Positions 1 to 8,910 are shown, counted from the stretch's first letter. The stretch: 64,000 nt of DNA from Bin87 sp965220105 (GCA_965220105.1 OZ244811.1:2914001-2978000); one strand, 5' to 3'. The notes: generated from the sequence alone by a model not told the origin. A program made the numbers and translations.

Positions 1-721
1 GGGCCGCCTCGAGCTCCGGGATCACCCGGCAGAGCAGGCCCAGGCGGTCAAGAATTTCCAGGCGCGTGTAGGCGCCATCGTTAGCCAGGATGGCCATGAA
101 CTCGTCGCGGATGCGTTCCGGCGGGATTCGTCCCAGATGCGGGGCATACTCGCGGATCAGTCGGGCCGTTTCCGGGTCAATGCGGTACCCCAACTGGCCG
201 GCCAGACGCACCCCTCGCAGCAACCGTCCCGGGTCGGATTGAAATACCTGGTCGTTGGTGACGCGCAGTATCCGGCGGGCGATATCAGCACGACCGCCGA
301 ATGGGTCCACCAGGTCGTCCATGGGCCATTCGGGGTCCCAACTGCTGAGGGGCAACCCCATCGAATTGATGGTGAAATCTCGCCGGTAGAGGTCTTCCTC
401 AAAGGTGTGGAGGTATCCGGCAATGTCGATGATGAACGGCGGTCGACCGTCATCAGCGGCGGGGAGGGCCACGCGAGCCACGTTGTGCGCCAGGATGGGC
501 ACTACGGTTCCACCCAGATGCTCCGCCAGCGCCCTGCCGACGGGCTCGGCCAAGCCCGGCGCTGCCAGGTCAACGTCGTGAACATCGCGCCCCAGGATGG
601 CGTCGCGGACGGCACCGCCGACCAGCCAAACGTCGCCGTCGTGGCGGGTGGCGAAGAATTGGGCCAGGCGAGCTAACAGGGCGGGGACGTCGACCCCACC
701 AGGGTTATGCAGTTCCACCAC
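1..721 (-). CDS. cca: CCA tRNA nucleotidyltransferase / poly(A) polymerase family, 3' end cut by window edge
   Basis: This is the N-terminal 240 or so residues of a class II nucleotidyltransferase that adds or repairs the CCA tail of tRNA; the rest lies outside the window. The conserved nucleotidyltransferase head is visible: WLVGGAVRDAILG, then the metal-binding DVDLAAPG, then RRDFTINSMGLPL and DPGRLLRGVRLAGQLGYRID, the tRNA-NT/poly(A) polymerase signature. The last readable residues (LEILDRLGLLCRVIPEL) are typical of the region leading into an HD or C-terminal helical domain. I chose the GTG start 22 bases after the def stop; no ATG occurs near the expected N-terminus. It is probably cotranscribed with priA and def. 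CCA addition and poly(A) polymerase activity cannot be separated from sequence alone. Confidence 0.85.
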   Translation of the reverse strand, partial: MVELHNPGGVDVPALLARLAQFFATRHDGDVWLVGGAVRDAILGRDVHDVDLAAPGLAEPVGRALAEHLGGTVVPILAHNVARVALPAADDGRPPFIIDIAGYLHTFEEDLYRRDFTINSMGLPLSSWDPEWPMDDLVDPFGGRADIARRILRVTNDQVFQSDPGRLLRGVRLAGQLGYRIDPETARLIREYAPHLGRIPPERIRDEFMAILANDGAYTRLEILDRLGLLCRVIPELEAA

Positions 722-743
722 CGCCGGGTTACCGCGATTCCGT

Positions 744-1388
744 CTAGTCGGCAGGGGCGCCGGCAGAGTCGGTTTGCGGACTGCCCGCGGCGGGACGACC
801 GTTGGTGGGGTCGAACTGGGAGATTTGGGGACGGCTGTTCATGCGGAACGCGGCGGCCTCCAGCTCGGCGGCGTCGGGTTCGCCGGTGGGCAGATATTCG
901 ACCTCGCCGTCATCGTTCACGTGGAGGCGGAAGAACTGGTCGTGTGCGATGAGGTGGTCGATGTACAGGATGCCGTTGAGATGGTCGGTTTCGTGTTCGA
1001 TGGCCTGGGCCAACATGCAGTCGGCGTTAAGGCGCGCCTGCCGGCCCGAAACCTCCTGGTAGCGCACCCGGATGCGAACCGACCGGTTCACCATGCCGCG
1101 ATAGCCCGGCAGGCTGAGGCAGCCCTCCTCCACCTCGCGCTCGCCTTCCCGGCGCATGATTTCTGGATTGACCAGGACCAGGGCCTCTTCCCACTCTGGC
1201 AGCTTGACCACGCACATGCGTTGCAGCACGCCGACCTGGTTGGCGGCCAGGCCCACGCCCTGGCGGGCCTCCATGGTCTCGACCATATCGGCGGCCAGCT
1301 CGGCCAATTTGGCGTCGAACTGCGTAACCTTGCGTGCGCGTTGCCGCAGGATGGGGTCGGGAAATACGCGCATATCCAGCACGGACAC
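744..1388 (-). CDS. def: Peptide deformylase
   Basis: Removes the formyl group from the N-terminal methionine of nascent proteins, using a metal ion in the cytoplasm. All three family motifs are present: GVGLAANQ (residues 44-51), EGCLSLPG (88-95, metal ligand Cys90) and the metal-binding HETDH (132-136). The start is a GTG preceded by AGGGGTG five bases upstream; an internal ATG at codon 6 is an alternative. The protein is 214 residues, longer than the usual 150-190, because of a Pro/Ala-rich C-terminal tail of about 40 residues after the core. It lies downstream of priA on the same strand, separated by an intergenic repeat, so it may have its own promoter (ATATAATCG lies upstream). Confidence 0.96.
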   Translation of the reverse strand: MSVLDMRVFPDPILRQRARKVTQFDAKLAELAADMVETMEARQGVGLAANQVGVLQRMCVVKLPEWEEALVLVNPEIMRREGEREVEEGCLSLPGYRGMVNRSVRIRVRYQEVSGRQARLNADCMLAQAIEHETDHLNGILYIDHLIAHDQFFRLHVNDDGEVEYLPTGEPDAAELEAAAFRMNSRPQISQFDPTNGRPAAGSPQTDSAGAPAD

Positions 1389-1535
1389 GATGTCACCCCT
1401 GGAACGGCGAAGAGCGCTGGGCCGCCGTTGCGAAATTCGTAATCGTTACAGCGATTATATGTCGACGCCGCCGGGGGTGTAAAGTGGGTCGCGCCGCCCC
1501 CACGCCAACCCCAAAGGGAGACCATTGCACTGGTT

Positions 1536-1642
1536 GTCATTGCGAACGAAGCTTGGCAATCCCGTCGTCGTAGCAACGGCGATTCGCCGACGTGTGTTCA
1601 ACCTCATCGAGATTGCCACGTCGCTACGCCCCTCGCAATGAC
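1536..1642. repeat. Family A dispersed palindromic repeat, copy 1
   Basis: Imperfect palindrome with outer arms GTCATTGCGAACGAAGC and ...CCCCTCGCAATGAC and inner arms GGCAATCCCG and GAGATTGCCACG. It fills the space between def and priA. Its central loop is nearly identical to that of the copy at 59677-59783, which suggests recent common origin of those two copies. Confidence 0.85.
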
Positions 1643-1693
1643 ACACCACTCAAAGGGCTCCTGCGGTAGCGTCCCTGGAGCGAGGGCCGAATC

Positions 1694-4129
1694 CTAGTCC
1701 AGCCGCACCGGGTCTATCTCCACACGGCAGTTTTGAGGAATACTTTCTCCCTCCAGGAAACGCCAGAGGCGATGACCCCGCAGCAGCAGTCGCCAACGGT
1801 AGCGTCCTCGCACGCGCTCCGGGGCGCAGGGCGTCGGGCCGATGATCTGCACGTCGGCGTCTCCCAGCTGTTGCACCCGGACGCGCCACCGGTCGGACAG
1901 CTCGCCCAGGGTTTGCTGCACCGCCCGGACACTGCCGTCAGCGCATACCACCTGCGCCAGGCGGTTGAAGGGCGGATTGCCCTGCCGTCGCCGTGAGGCC
2001 AACTCCGTCTCATAAAAAGCGTCGTAGTTCTGCGACGCTGCGGCGAGGACGGCATAGTGGTCGGGCTGGTAGGTCTGGATGAAGGACCGGGCCGGTTGGC
2101 CGCTGCGCCCGGCCCGGCCCGCCACCTGGCACAGGAGGTCGAAGGCCCGCTCCGCAGCGCGGAAGTCGGGAAGATTCAACCCCAGGTCGGCCAGTAGCGC
2201 TGCGGACAACGCTACGTGGGGCAGGTCCAGGCCTCGCGCGACCATTTGGGTGCCGACCAAAACCTGGGTCTTGCCCTCAGCCAATCGGGTCATGGCCTGC
2301 TCCAGCGCCGCCGGGTCATGCAGCGCGTCGGAGTCCCAACGGTCCAGGGAGACGCCGGGGTGGAGCCGCTCCAGCTCAGCGACGACGGCCTCGGTGCCGG
2401 CGCCCATCTCCCGGATTCGGGGGCCCCGACACTGGGGGCAGGCCCGCGGCAGCCGGCGGTTCCAGTTGCAGTAATGGCACAGCAGCCGGCCCGTGTCGGC
2501 GTGAAACGCGTAGACCACGGAGCAGCGGCTGCACGTCACGACGTGGCCGCACTCCCGACACTGCATGAACGCCGCGCTGCCCCGGCGATTGAGGAACAAC
2601 ACCGCCTGGTGGCCGCCGGCAATGGTATCGTTCAGCGCTGACGCCAGCGACCGACTGAACACGCTGCGGTTGCCTTCTCTCAGCTCGGCCCGCATGTCGA
2701 CGATTTCGGTTACCGGCAAGCTAGCCGGATGTCCGTCCGTGCCGGGCACCCGTTGGGGGAGGAGCAAGAGCCGATGGCGTCCGCGCTGGGCCTGGTAGTA
2801 GGTTTCGATATCGGGGGTGGCGCTGCCCATCACCACCACCGCGCCGCAGCGTCGGGCCAGCGCCAGTGCGACGTCGCGGGCGTGGTAGTAGGGCGGGAAC
2901 TCCACCTGCTTATAGGCCGGCTCATGCTCTTCGTCGACGATGATGATGCCCGGATCGGATATGGGTGCAAACAGCGCGCTGCGCGGTCCCACGACCAGGT
3001 CGGCGGCGCCGTCCCGGATGCGCCACCACTGGTCGAAACGCTGGCGGTCGGTGAGACGGTGGTGGAGCACTGCGACCCTTCCGGGGAACCGCTCCTCCAT
3101 CAAACCCACCGTCTGCGGCGTGAGGGCAATCTCAGGCACCAGGTAGATGGCCTGCCGGCCCTGGGCCAGGACATGGGCGATGGCGCGAAGGTAGACCTCG
3201 GTTTTGCCGCTCCCGGTCACTCCCCGGAGCAAGAAGCTGCGGGGTGAAGCCCGTGGGTCATCCAGGGTGTCCATGATGCGCTGTGTCGCGTCGTGTTGGG
3301 CGTCGGTGAGCATCGTCGGCGGGAGATTGGCGGGAGTCGTGCCGGCGGGGATGGCTGGCACGACCCGCTGCCATTCCTCGGCGATGATCCCCCGACGCAG
3401 CAGGGCGTCGGCGACGGTGGAGACGCCGGTAGCATCGTATGGCGCGGGTGACTCAGCAACGGCGGCCAGCAGGTCAGCCTGGCGTTTACCGCGGATGTGT
3501 GTTGGGGCACCGTCTGCTTCGGCAGGCTCATTACGTCCTGGCACCAGGAACCGGCGATACCGGTGCGTACGCGGCCGGGGGAGGGTGACTTCCTTGCGAA
3601 CCATGCCCCGGCTCACCAGCCGTTGCAACTCCCGCCGGGCCAGGTGCGGTCGGTCCGGGTCGGCCTGCCGCAGAAAATCATTCTCCTCCACGGTCTTGCC
3701 GGATTCAACCAATTGCAGCCAGGCGTCGCGCGTCGTCTCGCGAAACGACGCCAGATCGGCGGTATCGTCGGCACTCCTGATGGCAGTTAGCCGCGACCGT
3801 TGCTGGGAGTGGAAACCCACGGGCAGGAAGGGCAGCAGGGCCTCGAAGGGCGAGCAGAGGTAGGTACGGCCCATCCACTGGCCCAGTTCCAGACCCAACC
3901 CATTCACGAGGGGCGTCGGCTCCACGGGATGCAGGATGTCCCGGGTCTCGTCTTCGTTCACCGCCGACGCATCGGACAGACTGACCACGAGGCCCTGTAC
4001 GTATCGGCGACCAAATTGCACCCACACCAGTTGGCCCGGCTCCACCGCAAGGTGGCGCGGGATTCGATACGAGAAGGTTTTACCGGGAGGGATCCGATCG
4101 GCGTCAACGGCGACGTCGGCGTAATTCAC
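1694..4129 (-). CDS. priA: Primosomal replication restart helicase PriA
   Basis: 3'-to-5' superfamily 2 helicase that recognises stalled or repaired forks and reloads the replisome. At 811 residues it has the usual PriA architecture: an N-terminal 3'-binding domain with the PGKTFSYRIP/GQLVWVQFGRR pattern, a winged-helix region around 130-230, Walker A GVTGSGKT near residue 302, and DEEH near 400. Next come the cysteine-rich zinc module with CxxC pairs near 520-562 (CRECG, CSRC, CHYC, CPQC), the helicase lobe (VGTQMVARGLDLPHV, QVAGRAGRS) and a C-terminal domain ending near the stop. The start is a GTG with GGAG upstream. The gene is followed by def and a CCA-adding enzyme, a variant of the common priA-def-fmt order. 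Confidence 0.97.
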   Translation of the reverse strand: MNYADVAVDADRIPPGKTFSYRIPRHLAVEPGQLVWVQFGRRYVQGLVVSLSDASAVNEDETRDILHPVEPTPLVNGLGLELGQWMGRTYLCSPFEALLPFLPVGFHSQQRSRLTAIRSADDTADLASFRETTRDAWLQLVESGKTVEENDFLRQADPDRPHLARRELQRLVSRGMVRKEVTLPRPRTHRYRRFLVPGRNEPAEADGAPTHIRGKRQADLLAAVAESPAPYDATGVSTVADALLRRGIIAEEWQRVVPAIPAGTTPANLPPTMLTDAQHDATQRIMDTLDDPRASPRSFLLRGVTGSGKTEVYLRAIAHVLAQGRQAIYLVPEIALTPQTVGLMEERFPGRVAVLHHRLTDRQRFDQWWRIRDGAADLVVGPRSALFAPISDPGIIIVDEEHEPAYKQVEFPPYYHARDVALALARRCGAVVVMGSATPDIETYYQAQRGRHRLLLLPQRVPGTDGHPASLPVTEIVDMRAELREGNRSVFSRSLASALNDTIAGGHQAVLFLNRRGSAAFMQCRECGHVVTCSRCSVVYAFHADTGRLLCHYCNWNRRLPRACPQCRGPRIREMGAGTEAVVAELERLHPGVSLDRWDSDALHDPAALEQAMTRLAEGKTQVLVGTQMVARGLDLPHVALSAALLADLGLNLPDFRAAERAFDLLCQVAGRAGRSGQPARSFIQTYQPDHYAVLAAASQNYDAFYETELASRRRQGNPPFNRLAQVVCADGSVRAVQQTLGELSDRWRVRVQQLGDADVQIIGPTPCAPERVRGRYRWRLLLRGHRLWRFLEGESIPQNCRVEIDPVRLD

Positions 4130-4311
4130 GCGATGAGCTCCGGTATCGGTTCACGAGTGACGGCGCTTGTACATGGAGTATCGCTTAAATTTCAAACCGC
4201 CGCATCCCGGCCATGAGAGGCCGTCAGCGGCGGTTGGTGAGTTAGTGGCGTAGAGCGCCGGCCGTAACCGTGGCGTCCCGTCACATTTCAGCTGGATTCG
4301 GAACGGGGGGG

Positions 4312-4671
4312 TTACCGGTTGGTGCGATAAGCGGTGCGTTCCTTGATACGGGCGGCGCGACCCTGTAGACCGCGCAGGTAATACAGCTTGGCGCGGCGCA
4401 CCTTGCCCTGACGCGTCACCTCCAGCGAGTCAATCAGCGGTGAGTGCAGCGGGAACACGCGCTCGATGCCAATGCCGGCGGTGATGCGGCGCACGGTGAA
4501 GTTGGCCGCTGGGCCCTTGCCATTGCTGCGACGGATGCAAACACCCTGGAACGCCTGCACGCGCTCCCGGGTACCTTCCCGGATGCGAAAGTTGACCCGA
4601 ACCGTGTCGCCGGGGCCAAAATCAGGAATGCGCTCGTTTACGTCGGGGGAAACCAGTTCGGATGCTTTCAT
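4312..4671 (-). CDS. rplS: 50S ribosomal protein L19
   Basis: 119-residue L19, which sits at the 30S-50S interface. Family features include FGPGDTVRVNFRIREGTRERVQAFQG, a block of basic and aromatic residues and the C-terminal RRAKLYYLRGLQGRAARIKE. The ATG beginning MKASEL matches the expected N-terminus; the reading frame is open for 37 more codons upstream but that part does not look like protein. A good extended -10 (TGCTATAAT) lies 76 bases upstream. The gene is single, with no trmD or rimM beside it in the window. Confidence 0.97.
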   Translation of the reverse strand: MKASELVSPDVNERIPDFGPGDTVRVNFRIREGTRERVQAFQGVCIRRSNGKGPAANFTVRRITAGIGIERVFPLHSPLIDSLEVTRQGKVRRAKLYYLRGLQGRAARIKERTAYRTNR

Positions 4672-4746
4672 GGTGATAACGCCGTCGGGGTGGTGTCGGA
4701 AAGGTGTCAAAGAAACCGCCCGCCTTCGGTGGCGGACAGTGAGTGG

Positions 4747-4755
4747 ATTATAGCA
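4747..4755 (-). promoter_or_regulatory. Extended -10 promoter of rplS
   Basis: On the minus strand the sequence reads TGCTATAAT, a perfect -10 with the TGn extension, placed 76 bases before the rplS start codon. No clear -35 is seen, as expected for extended -10 promoters. Confidence 0.55.
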
Positions 4756-4778
4756 CAGGCGGTATGGGACATGGACAT

Positions 4779-5114
4779 TCAAAGTCCAAAACCCGGGAAC
4801 GCCGGTTGATTCGGTTGGATAAGTTCAACCGATATGAGGTACACGCGCAAATCGTCCTCTGCCACTTCGTACCAAATTTCTACCCTGGGGTTGGTGACAG
4901 GCTGGAAGTCTACCCAGCGTAAGTCAATGGCCTCGCCAGGGGCTTCAAATTTCGGAAAGTAGTGCGGATCACGACTGAGGAAAGATATCAAGCCATCCAA
5001 ATTGGTCGGACCCGACACCGGATTAATCGCTCCGTTGGCGACCCCGACCTCCCACAATTCATCAAATTGAGCCGTGGTGAAAACACGATAGCGGAGATCA
5101 CCTCGGGGCAACAT
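4779..5114 (-). CDS. Putative toxin of a Panacea toxin-antitoxin pair
   Basis: 111-residue protein of no family I can name with certainty. It starts inside the stop codon of the upstream Panacea antitoxin (TAATG, one base shared), so the two are translationally coupled. The C-terminal part, VEIWYEVAEDDLRVYLISVEL, has the alternating pattern of the last strands of RelE/ParE/HigB-type toxins, and the N-terminal half carries a helix (TAQFDELWEV). Known biology: Panacea-domain proteins neutralise many unrelated small toxins encoded next to them. The toxin role is inferred from position, size and this weak resemblance; no catalytic residues can be claimed. Confidence 0.6.
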   Translation of the reverse strand: MLPRGDLRYRVFTTAQFDELWEVGVANGAINPVSGPTNLDGLISFLSRDPHYFPKFEAPGEAIDLRWVDFQPVTNPRVEIWYEVAEDDLRVYLISVELIQPNQPAFPGFGL

Positions 5115-5710
5115 TACGCGCGAGGGGTAACATTACGCGCGATGCGACGCCCCTCTTTTTTGACGCGTTCCAGGATGCGCAAACCCCGGGCTCTGGTTGC
5201 TTCATCAGGTGGGCCGGGCCGTCTGATGCCGGACATCTCGTAGGGCATCACTTGCCGGGGAGCGGTGGCGTTCCATGCCAAATCGTCGTGGGAGTACGCC
5301 TCAATTTGGCCAGCGTTATACTCCCTGAATTGAGTCACCTGTTCATCCAGGAAACGGCGTTCGTCCTCAGTAAGAGCAGCAGAGTCTGTATTCTCGTGCG
5401 GCAACCACCGCTTGCGAACGGCCCCCGTCGTTCCAAATCCCTCTTCCTGCAAACGCGCGACGCCGCGCTCTGCCAGGTCCTGGATAACCGCCGACCACCC
5501 GTCGGGGTAGGGGCCATGATCCATGCGGATGTAGGTCGTGCCGGTGATGGGCCGTCCCGTGCGCCGGTAAGCGGCGCAATCGGCGTAGTACAGCAACTTA
5601 ACCAGTTTGGTCTCGCCAAAGTTGTTGTCGTGCAGCGACCGCTGGGCCAGGTAGGCCACCGCGGCGGCGAGCTTGTCCGGATCGGGTCGGAACCTGACGT
5701 ACTCGGGCAT
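5114..5710 (-). CDS. Panacea-domain (DUF4065/SocA-like) antitoxin
   Basis: 198-residue protein with the Panacea domain: KLVKLLYYADCAAYRRTGRP followed by ITGTTYIRMDHGPYP, the family hallmark, and a C-terminal basic tail. Panacea proteins are antitoxins that bind and neutralise partner toxins; SocA from Caulobacter, an adaptor for degradation of SocB, belongs to the same group. Here it is the first gene of a two-gene unit whose second gene begins within its stop codon. The order antitoxin then toxin is usual for this class. An AT-rich TATTATCG stretch upstream may hold the promoter. The identity of the domain is clear from sequence; the partner's activity is inference. Confidence 0.85.
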   Translation of the reverse strand: MPEYVRFRPDPDKLAAAVAYLAQRSLHDNNFGETKLVKLLYYADCAAYRRTGRPITGTTYIRMDHGPYPDGWSAVIQDLAERGVARLQEEGFGTTGAVRKRWLPHENTDSAALTEDERRFLDEQVTQFREYNAGQIEAYSHDDLAWNATAPRQVMPYEMSGIRRPGPPDEATRARGLRILERVKKEGRRIARNVTPRA

Positions 5711-5864
5711 GTCGGGTCCTCCTGGCCGGTCATCCCATCGACCGGGTTGATTCGATTGTATTATCGCCTCCCCGTCGCGGACAATGGCCGGCTGTCAGCG
5801 TAACATCGGCCGGCCGTACTCAACCATCAAGCGTTGTCACTGGCGGGCGTTGTGCCGGACGTGG

Positions 5865-6740
5865 TTACTGCCGCACGTACTTGTCCACGCGTTCCTGGGC
5901 GCCGAGGGCCATGTAGATATTGCCGTTGGCGTCCACCCAGCTGCCGTGGGCCGACTGGGAATCCCAGCGGGCCAGCACGCCGCCGTCGGTGTCCATGATG
6001 CTGACGCGGGGCGACAATCCGGGTACGCCACCTTCGCTGATTACGAACGCCCCGTCGCTGTCTATCGAGATGTCCAACGGCCGCCGCAGATCGTCCCACA
6101 TCGTGATGTACTCGCCGTCGGGTGAGTACACCTGGATGCGGCTGTTCTCCCGGTCGCAGAGGTACAGATTGCCGTTGGGATGGGCCACGATGCTGTGGGG
6201 CAGGTGGAACTCGCCGGGGCCGCCCTTGCCCGGCTCGCCCCAGGAAGCCTTGAGTTGGCCGTCCGCCGAGTAGCGATGCACCCGGGCGTTGCGGTAGCCG
6301 TCGGAGACGTAGAGGTCGCCGTTGGGAGCCGGCACGATCTCGGTGGGGTAGTTGAACGGACCGGCGGAACGGGGGCAGAGCTCGCCGGGGATCTCGCAAC
6401 CGGTGTCCGAGTGGACGCCACGGTCGCCGATTACCTGCAACGGCTTGCCATCCAGGGTGAAGATGACGCACACCGAGTCGGTGCGGTCGGTGATATACAC
6501 GATGTCATCCTGGATATAGATGCCGTGAGCCTCGGAGATGGCCCGCAGGCCCCAGGACCCCAGGAAGTTACCGCCCGGCCCGAAAATCAGCACCGGTGGG
6601 TCCTTGCGCTGGAATACGTACACCCGATGCTGGGAGTCGGTGGCAACCGCCGAAGCGTTGCCCATGGTCATGCCCTCGGGCAGTTGCGCCCAGTTCTCTT
6701 CCAGTACGTAGCTATACTTGCCGGAACCTACAGTAGTCAT
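5865..6740 (-). CDS. NHL-repeat / six-bladed beta-propeller protein
   Basis: About 291 residues made almost entirely of NHL-type blades with repeated motifs such as GPFNYPTEIVPAPNGDLYVSDG, HLPHSIVAHPNGNLYLCDRE and NRIQVY-like segments. These propellers resemble the lyase domain of peptidyl-glycine amidating enzymes and are common, with unknown substrates, in marine Chloroflexota. There is no signal peptide, so it is probably cytoplasmic. I prefer the second ATG as start because GGAGG lies seven bases before it, while the first ATG is only one base from GGAGG. Substrate and reaction are unknown. Confidence 0.8.
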   Translation of the reverse strand: MTTVGSGKYSYVLEENWAQLPEGMTMGNASAVATDSQHRVYVFQRKDPPVLIFGPGGNFLGSWGLRAISEAHGIYIQDDIVYITDRTDSVCVIFTLDGKPLQVIGDRGVHSDTGCEIPGELCPRSAGPFNYPTEIVPAPNGDLYVSDGYRNARVHRYSADGQLKASWGEPGKGGPGEFHLPHSIVAHPNGNLYLCDRENSRIQVYSPDGEYITMWDDLRRPLDISIDSDGAFVISEGGVPGLSPRVSIMDTDGGVLARWDSQSAHGSWVDANGNIYMALGAQERVDKYVRQ

Positions 6741-6783
6741 AATCATGCCTCCATGTTAGATAGTTGCACATTGGGCCGCCGCC

Positions 6784-7401
6784 TTAGTCGTCGGCTGCCG
6801 TCGCCTCAACCTCCGGCGGCGCAGTGAACACCGGAGGGCTGCCGTCGGCGTGGCTGTGGTTGATCAGGGCCAGCATGATGCGGTCCGTGTTGCGGCGCAT
6901 CTCCTCCCGCACATCCTCTTTCAATCTGTCAATCTTTTCGTCCCTTTGGATGCCCAAACGGTCAACCTTGTTATCCAAACGGACAATTCTTCCGTCCACT
7001 TGGACACCCAGACCGTCAATCTTCCCGTCCATTTGGGCGCTCAGACCGTCGATTTTGCTGTCCAGACGGTCAATCTTGCTGTCCATCTTGTTTTCCAGAC
7101 GGTCAATTTTGCTGTCCATTTGGGCGCTCAACCTGTTTTCCAGACCATCCATTTTGCTGTCCATTTGGGCGCTCAAACGATCAATCTTGTCACCAAGGAG
7201 GGTGACCCCGCGGTCCAAACGGCCCATATGACCATTTGCATCGTCAAACCGACGATTCATTTGCTCAATGTGCCCCTGTACCATACCCACATCCTTGGAC
7301 TGCCGGTTGTGATGAATCCATAGCGTGGCGAGTATGGCAAGTACCGCGACCCCCATGGTGCCGTAAAAACCGATTATCAAGGTCAGTATCTGCTCTTCCA
7401 T
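6784..7401 (-). CDS. Membrane-anchored coiled-coil repeat protein
   Basis: 205 residues. An N-terminal membrane segment (LIIGFYGTMGVAVLAILATL) is followed by a long coiled coil built from seven-residue-like repeats: DSKIDRLENK, DSKIDRLDSK, GLSAQMDGKI and variants, ending in a short acidic tail. It has no recognisable catalytic domain. A second protein of the same design lies at 30776-31354. Such proteins may act as scaffolds or spacers at the membrane; function is unknown. Repeated codons make the DNA internally repetitive, so repeat number may vary between strains. Confidence 0.75.
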   Translation of the reverse strand: MEEQILTLIIGFYGTMGVAVLAILATLWIHHNRQSKDVGMVQGHIEQMNRRFDDANGHMGRLDRGVTLLGDKIDRLSAQMDSKMDGLENRLSAQMDSKIDRLENKMDSKIDRLDSKIDGLSAQMDGKIDGLGVQVDGRIVRLDNKVDRLGIQRDEKIDRLKEDVREEMRRNTDRIMLALINHSHADGSPPVFTAPPEVEATAADD

Positions 7402-7442
7402 AGAAGACTCCCGTCCGTCGGCCCCACCGACGCGCTAGTCGC

Positions 7443-7451
7443 ATTCTAGCA
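7443..7451 (-). promoter_or_regulatory. Extended -10 promoter of the coiled-coil gene
   Basis: Minus-strand TGCTAGAAT, 42 bases before the start codon, the same motif type as found before rplS and several other units. Confidence 0.4.
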
Positions 7452-7466
7452 GACAACAGCCACTGG

Positions 7467-8342
7467 CTAGCGGTCAAAAAAGCCGTTCAGCAAATGCTCG
7501 CGGATGGTGTCGGCCACCAGCTCGGGACGCTGCAACGGCACGTCGTGGATGCTGTTTTCCATCCAGACCGTCTTGGCGAGCGGCAACAACGATTCGGCCC
7601 GGGCGATGGACTCCTCCCGCCGGGACCGACGATCCATGGCGTCGGAGATGGACTGCCGCGCCGGCAGCATCAGCACCGGACACTGCACCGTCGGGTATAG
7701 CTCCGATGGCTTGTGATCCCACAGCGCGTCAATGATTCGGAGGTGGTTTTCCCGCCGCAGGTTGGACTGTATGGTGCCGTCGTCCAGGGTGCGGAAATTG
7801 GCCAGCACCGCCTCGGTCACGGCGGCTGGTGGGTTGGGGCCGAAGCGGCCGTTGGATTCCACGCGCTCTCGCATCATCTGCGGCGTGAATCCGGTAAAGA
7901 TGGGTGGCGCCATTTCTTCGCGGGCCTGCTCTCGGGTCCAGCCGGGTCGGTCGGAAATGTCGATGGTGCCGCCGTCGACGAAGATAATGCCGGAGGTCAG
8001 GTCGGGTCGGGCTGCGGCCAGCTCCAGGGCGACGTCGGCGCCCCAGGAATGGCCCACGATGACCGGGCGTTGCCACTCCATGGCCTCGATGAACGACACG
8101 GCGTCGCCGTATACGGTGGTGAAGTCGTAGCCGTCGTCAACCTGGCACGACTGGCCGTGCCCGCGCTGGTCCAGGGCAGCAACGCGGAAGTCGTCGGCCA
8201 GGGACGGAGCCACCAGATCCCAGATGTGACAGGTGGACGCCAACCCGTGCAGCAACAGAACCGGGCGGCCCGGCCCGCCCCAGTCCCGATAGTGGAAGGT
8301 CAGGCCGCGCAACTCGATGTGGTAATCTTCAGGGTGATTCAT
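7467..8342 (-). CDS. Alpha/beta-fold hydrolase
   Basis: 291-residue alpha/beta hydrolase. It has the oxyanion segment LLLHGLASTCHIWD, the nucleophile elbow GHSWGADVA (serine near residue 100), a probable acid in the strand-7 region and a C-terminal histidine in NSIHDVPLQRPE. This fits soluble esterases, haloalkane dehalogenases or C-C bond hydrolases. The substrate cannot be deduced. It has its own extended -10 promoter and no functionally linked neighbour. The C-terminal end lies close to the promoter of the coiled-coil gene. Confidence 0.9.
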   Translation of the reverse strand: MNHPEDYHIELRGLTFHYRDWGGPGRPVLLLHGLASTCHIWDLVAPSLADDFRVAALDQRGHGQSCQVDDGYDFTTVYGDAVSFIEAMEWQRPVIVGHSWGADVALELAAARPDLTSGIIFVDGGTIDISDRPGWTREQAREEMAPPIFTGFTPQMMRERVESNGRFGPNPPAAVTEAVLANFRTLDDGTIQSNLRRENHLRIIDALWDHKPSELYPTVQCPVLMLPARQSISDAMDRRSRREESIARAESLLPLAKTVWMENSIHDVPLQRPELVADTIREHLLNGFFDR

Positions 8343-8388
8343 GTGTGCATCAATCCGTGGTCGTAAGTAAGGTCACTGATATTGGGCC

Positions 8389-8397
8389 ATTGTAGCA
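8389..8397 (-). promoter_or_regulatory. Extended -10 promoter of the hydrolase gene
   Basis: Minus-strand TGCTACAAT, 47 bases before the hydrolase ATG. Confidence 0.45.
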
Positions 8398-8547
8398 ACG
8401 GCGGGGCCGGGGGGCTAGCCAGCCGTCGGCATTCCAGTCGTGACTGCCCAGCCTGGCGGCGGCAATTTTGACACCCTGTTCGCTATAATTAAAAAGCGCA
8501 GCCGTTATAGTTGCTCGTGTCGCGAGTTCGCCATCGGAGAGAAGCTT

Positions 8548-8892
8548 ATGACTAGCCCAGAGACCGTTACCCTCACGCGTGCTGAGTACGATGCCCTGGT
8601 TTCCCACAATGCCGAGCTTGAGGAGCGGGTAGCCGCTTTGGAGGCCGACGACGGCAGTCGCGTTCCCCACGAGGTTGCCCTGGCCATCATGCGGGACAAC
8701 AGCCCCCTGTCGGCGTTTCGCAGCTATCGCCGGCTTACCCTGCGCGCCCTTGCCCAAAGCACCGGGATGGCAGCGAGCTATATCTCCGAGATAGAACGCG
8801 GTCTAAAACCTGGGTCGGCAACCGCGCTGGCCCGCCTCGCCACCGCCCTGGATACCAGAATCGACGTGCTGGCGATGGACTTGGCGGAATAG
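8548..8892 (+). CDS. XRE-family helix-turn-helix regulator (HigA-like antitoxin)
   Basis: 114-residue protein. The N-terminal segment VTLTRAEYDALVSHNAELEERVAALE forms a helix typical of small antitoxins, and the C-terminal half is a Cro/CI-type helix-turn-helix (LTLRALAQSTGMAASYISEIERG). The ATG is chosen because GGAGAGAAG lies just upstream; the frame is open earlier but that portion is not protein-like. No toxin gene lies beside it, so it is an orphan antitoxin or a stand-alone regulator. Its end faces, at 18 bases, the end of the MmeI-like restriction gene, so a controller-protein role for that system is possible but unproved. Confidence 0.8.
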   Translation: MTSPETVTLTRAEYDALVSHNAELEERVAALEADDGSRVPHEVALAIMRDNSPLSAFRSYRRLTLRALAQSTGMAASYISEIERGLKPGSATALARLATALDTRIDVLAMDLAE

Positions 8893-8910
8893 CACGCAAC
8901 CCGACACCTG

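Noticed and set aside
8440..8547. Upstream extension of the XRE regulator
   Set aside because: The segment is not protein-like and lies over promoter-like TATAAT; the ATG at 8548 has a good ribosome-binding site.
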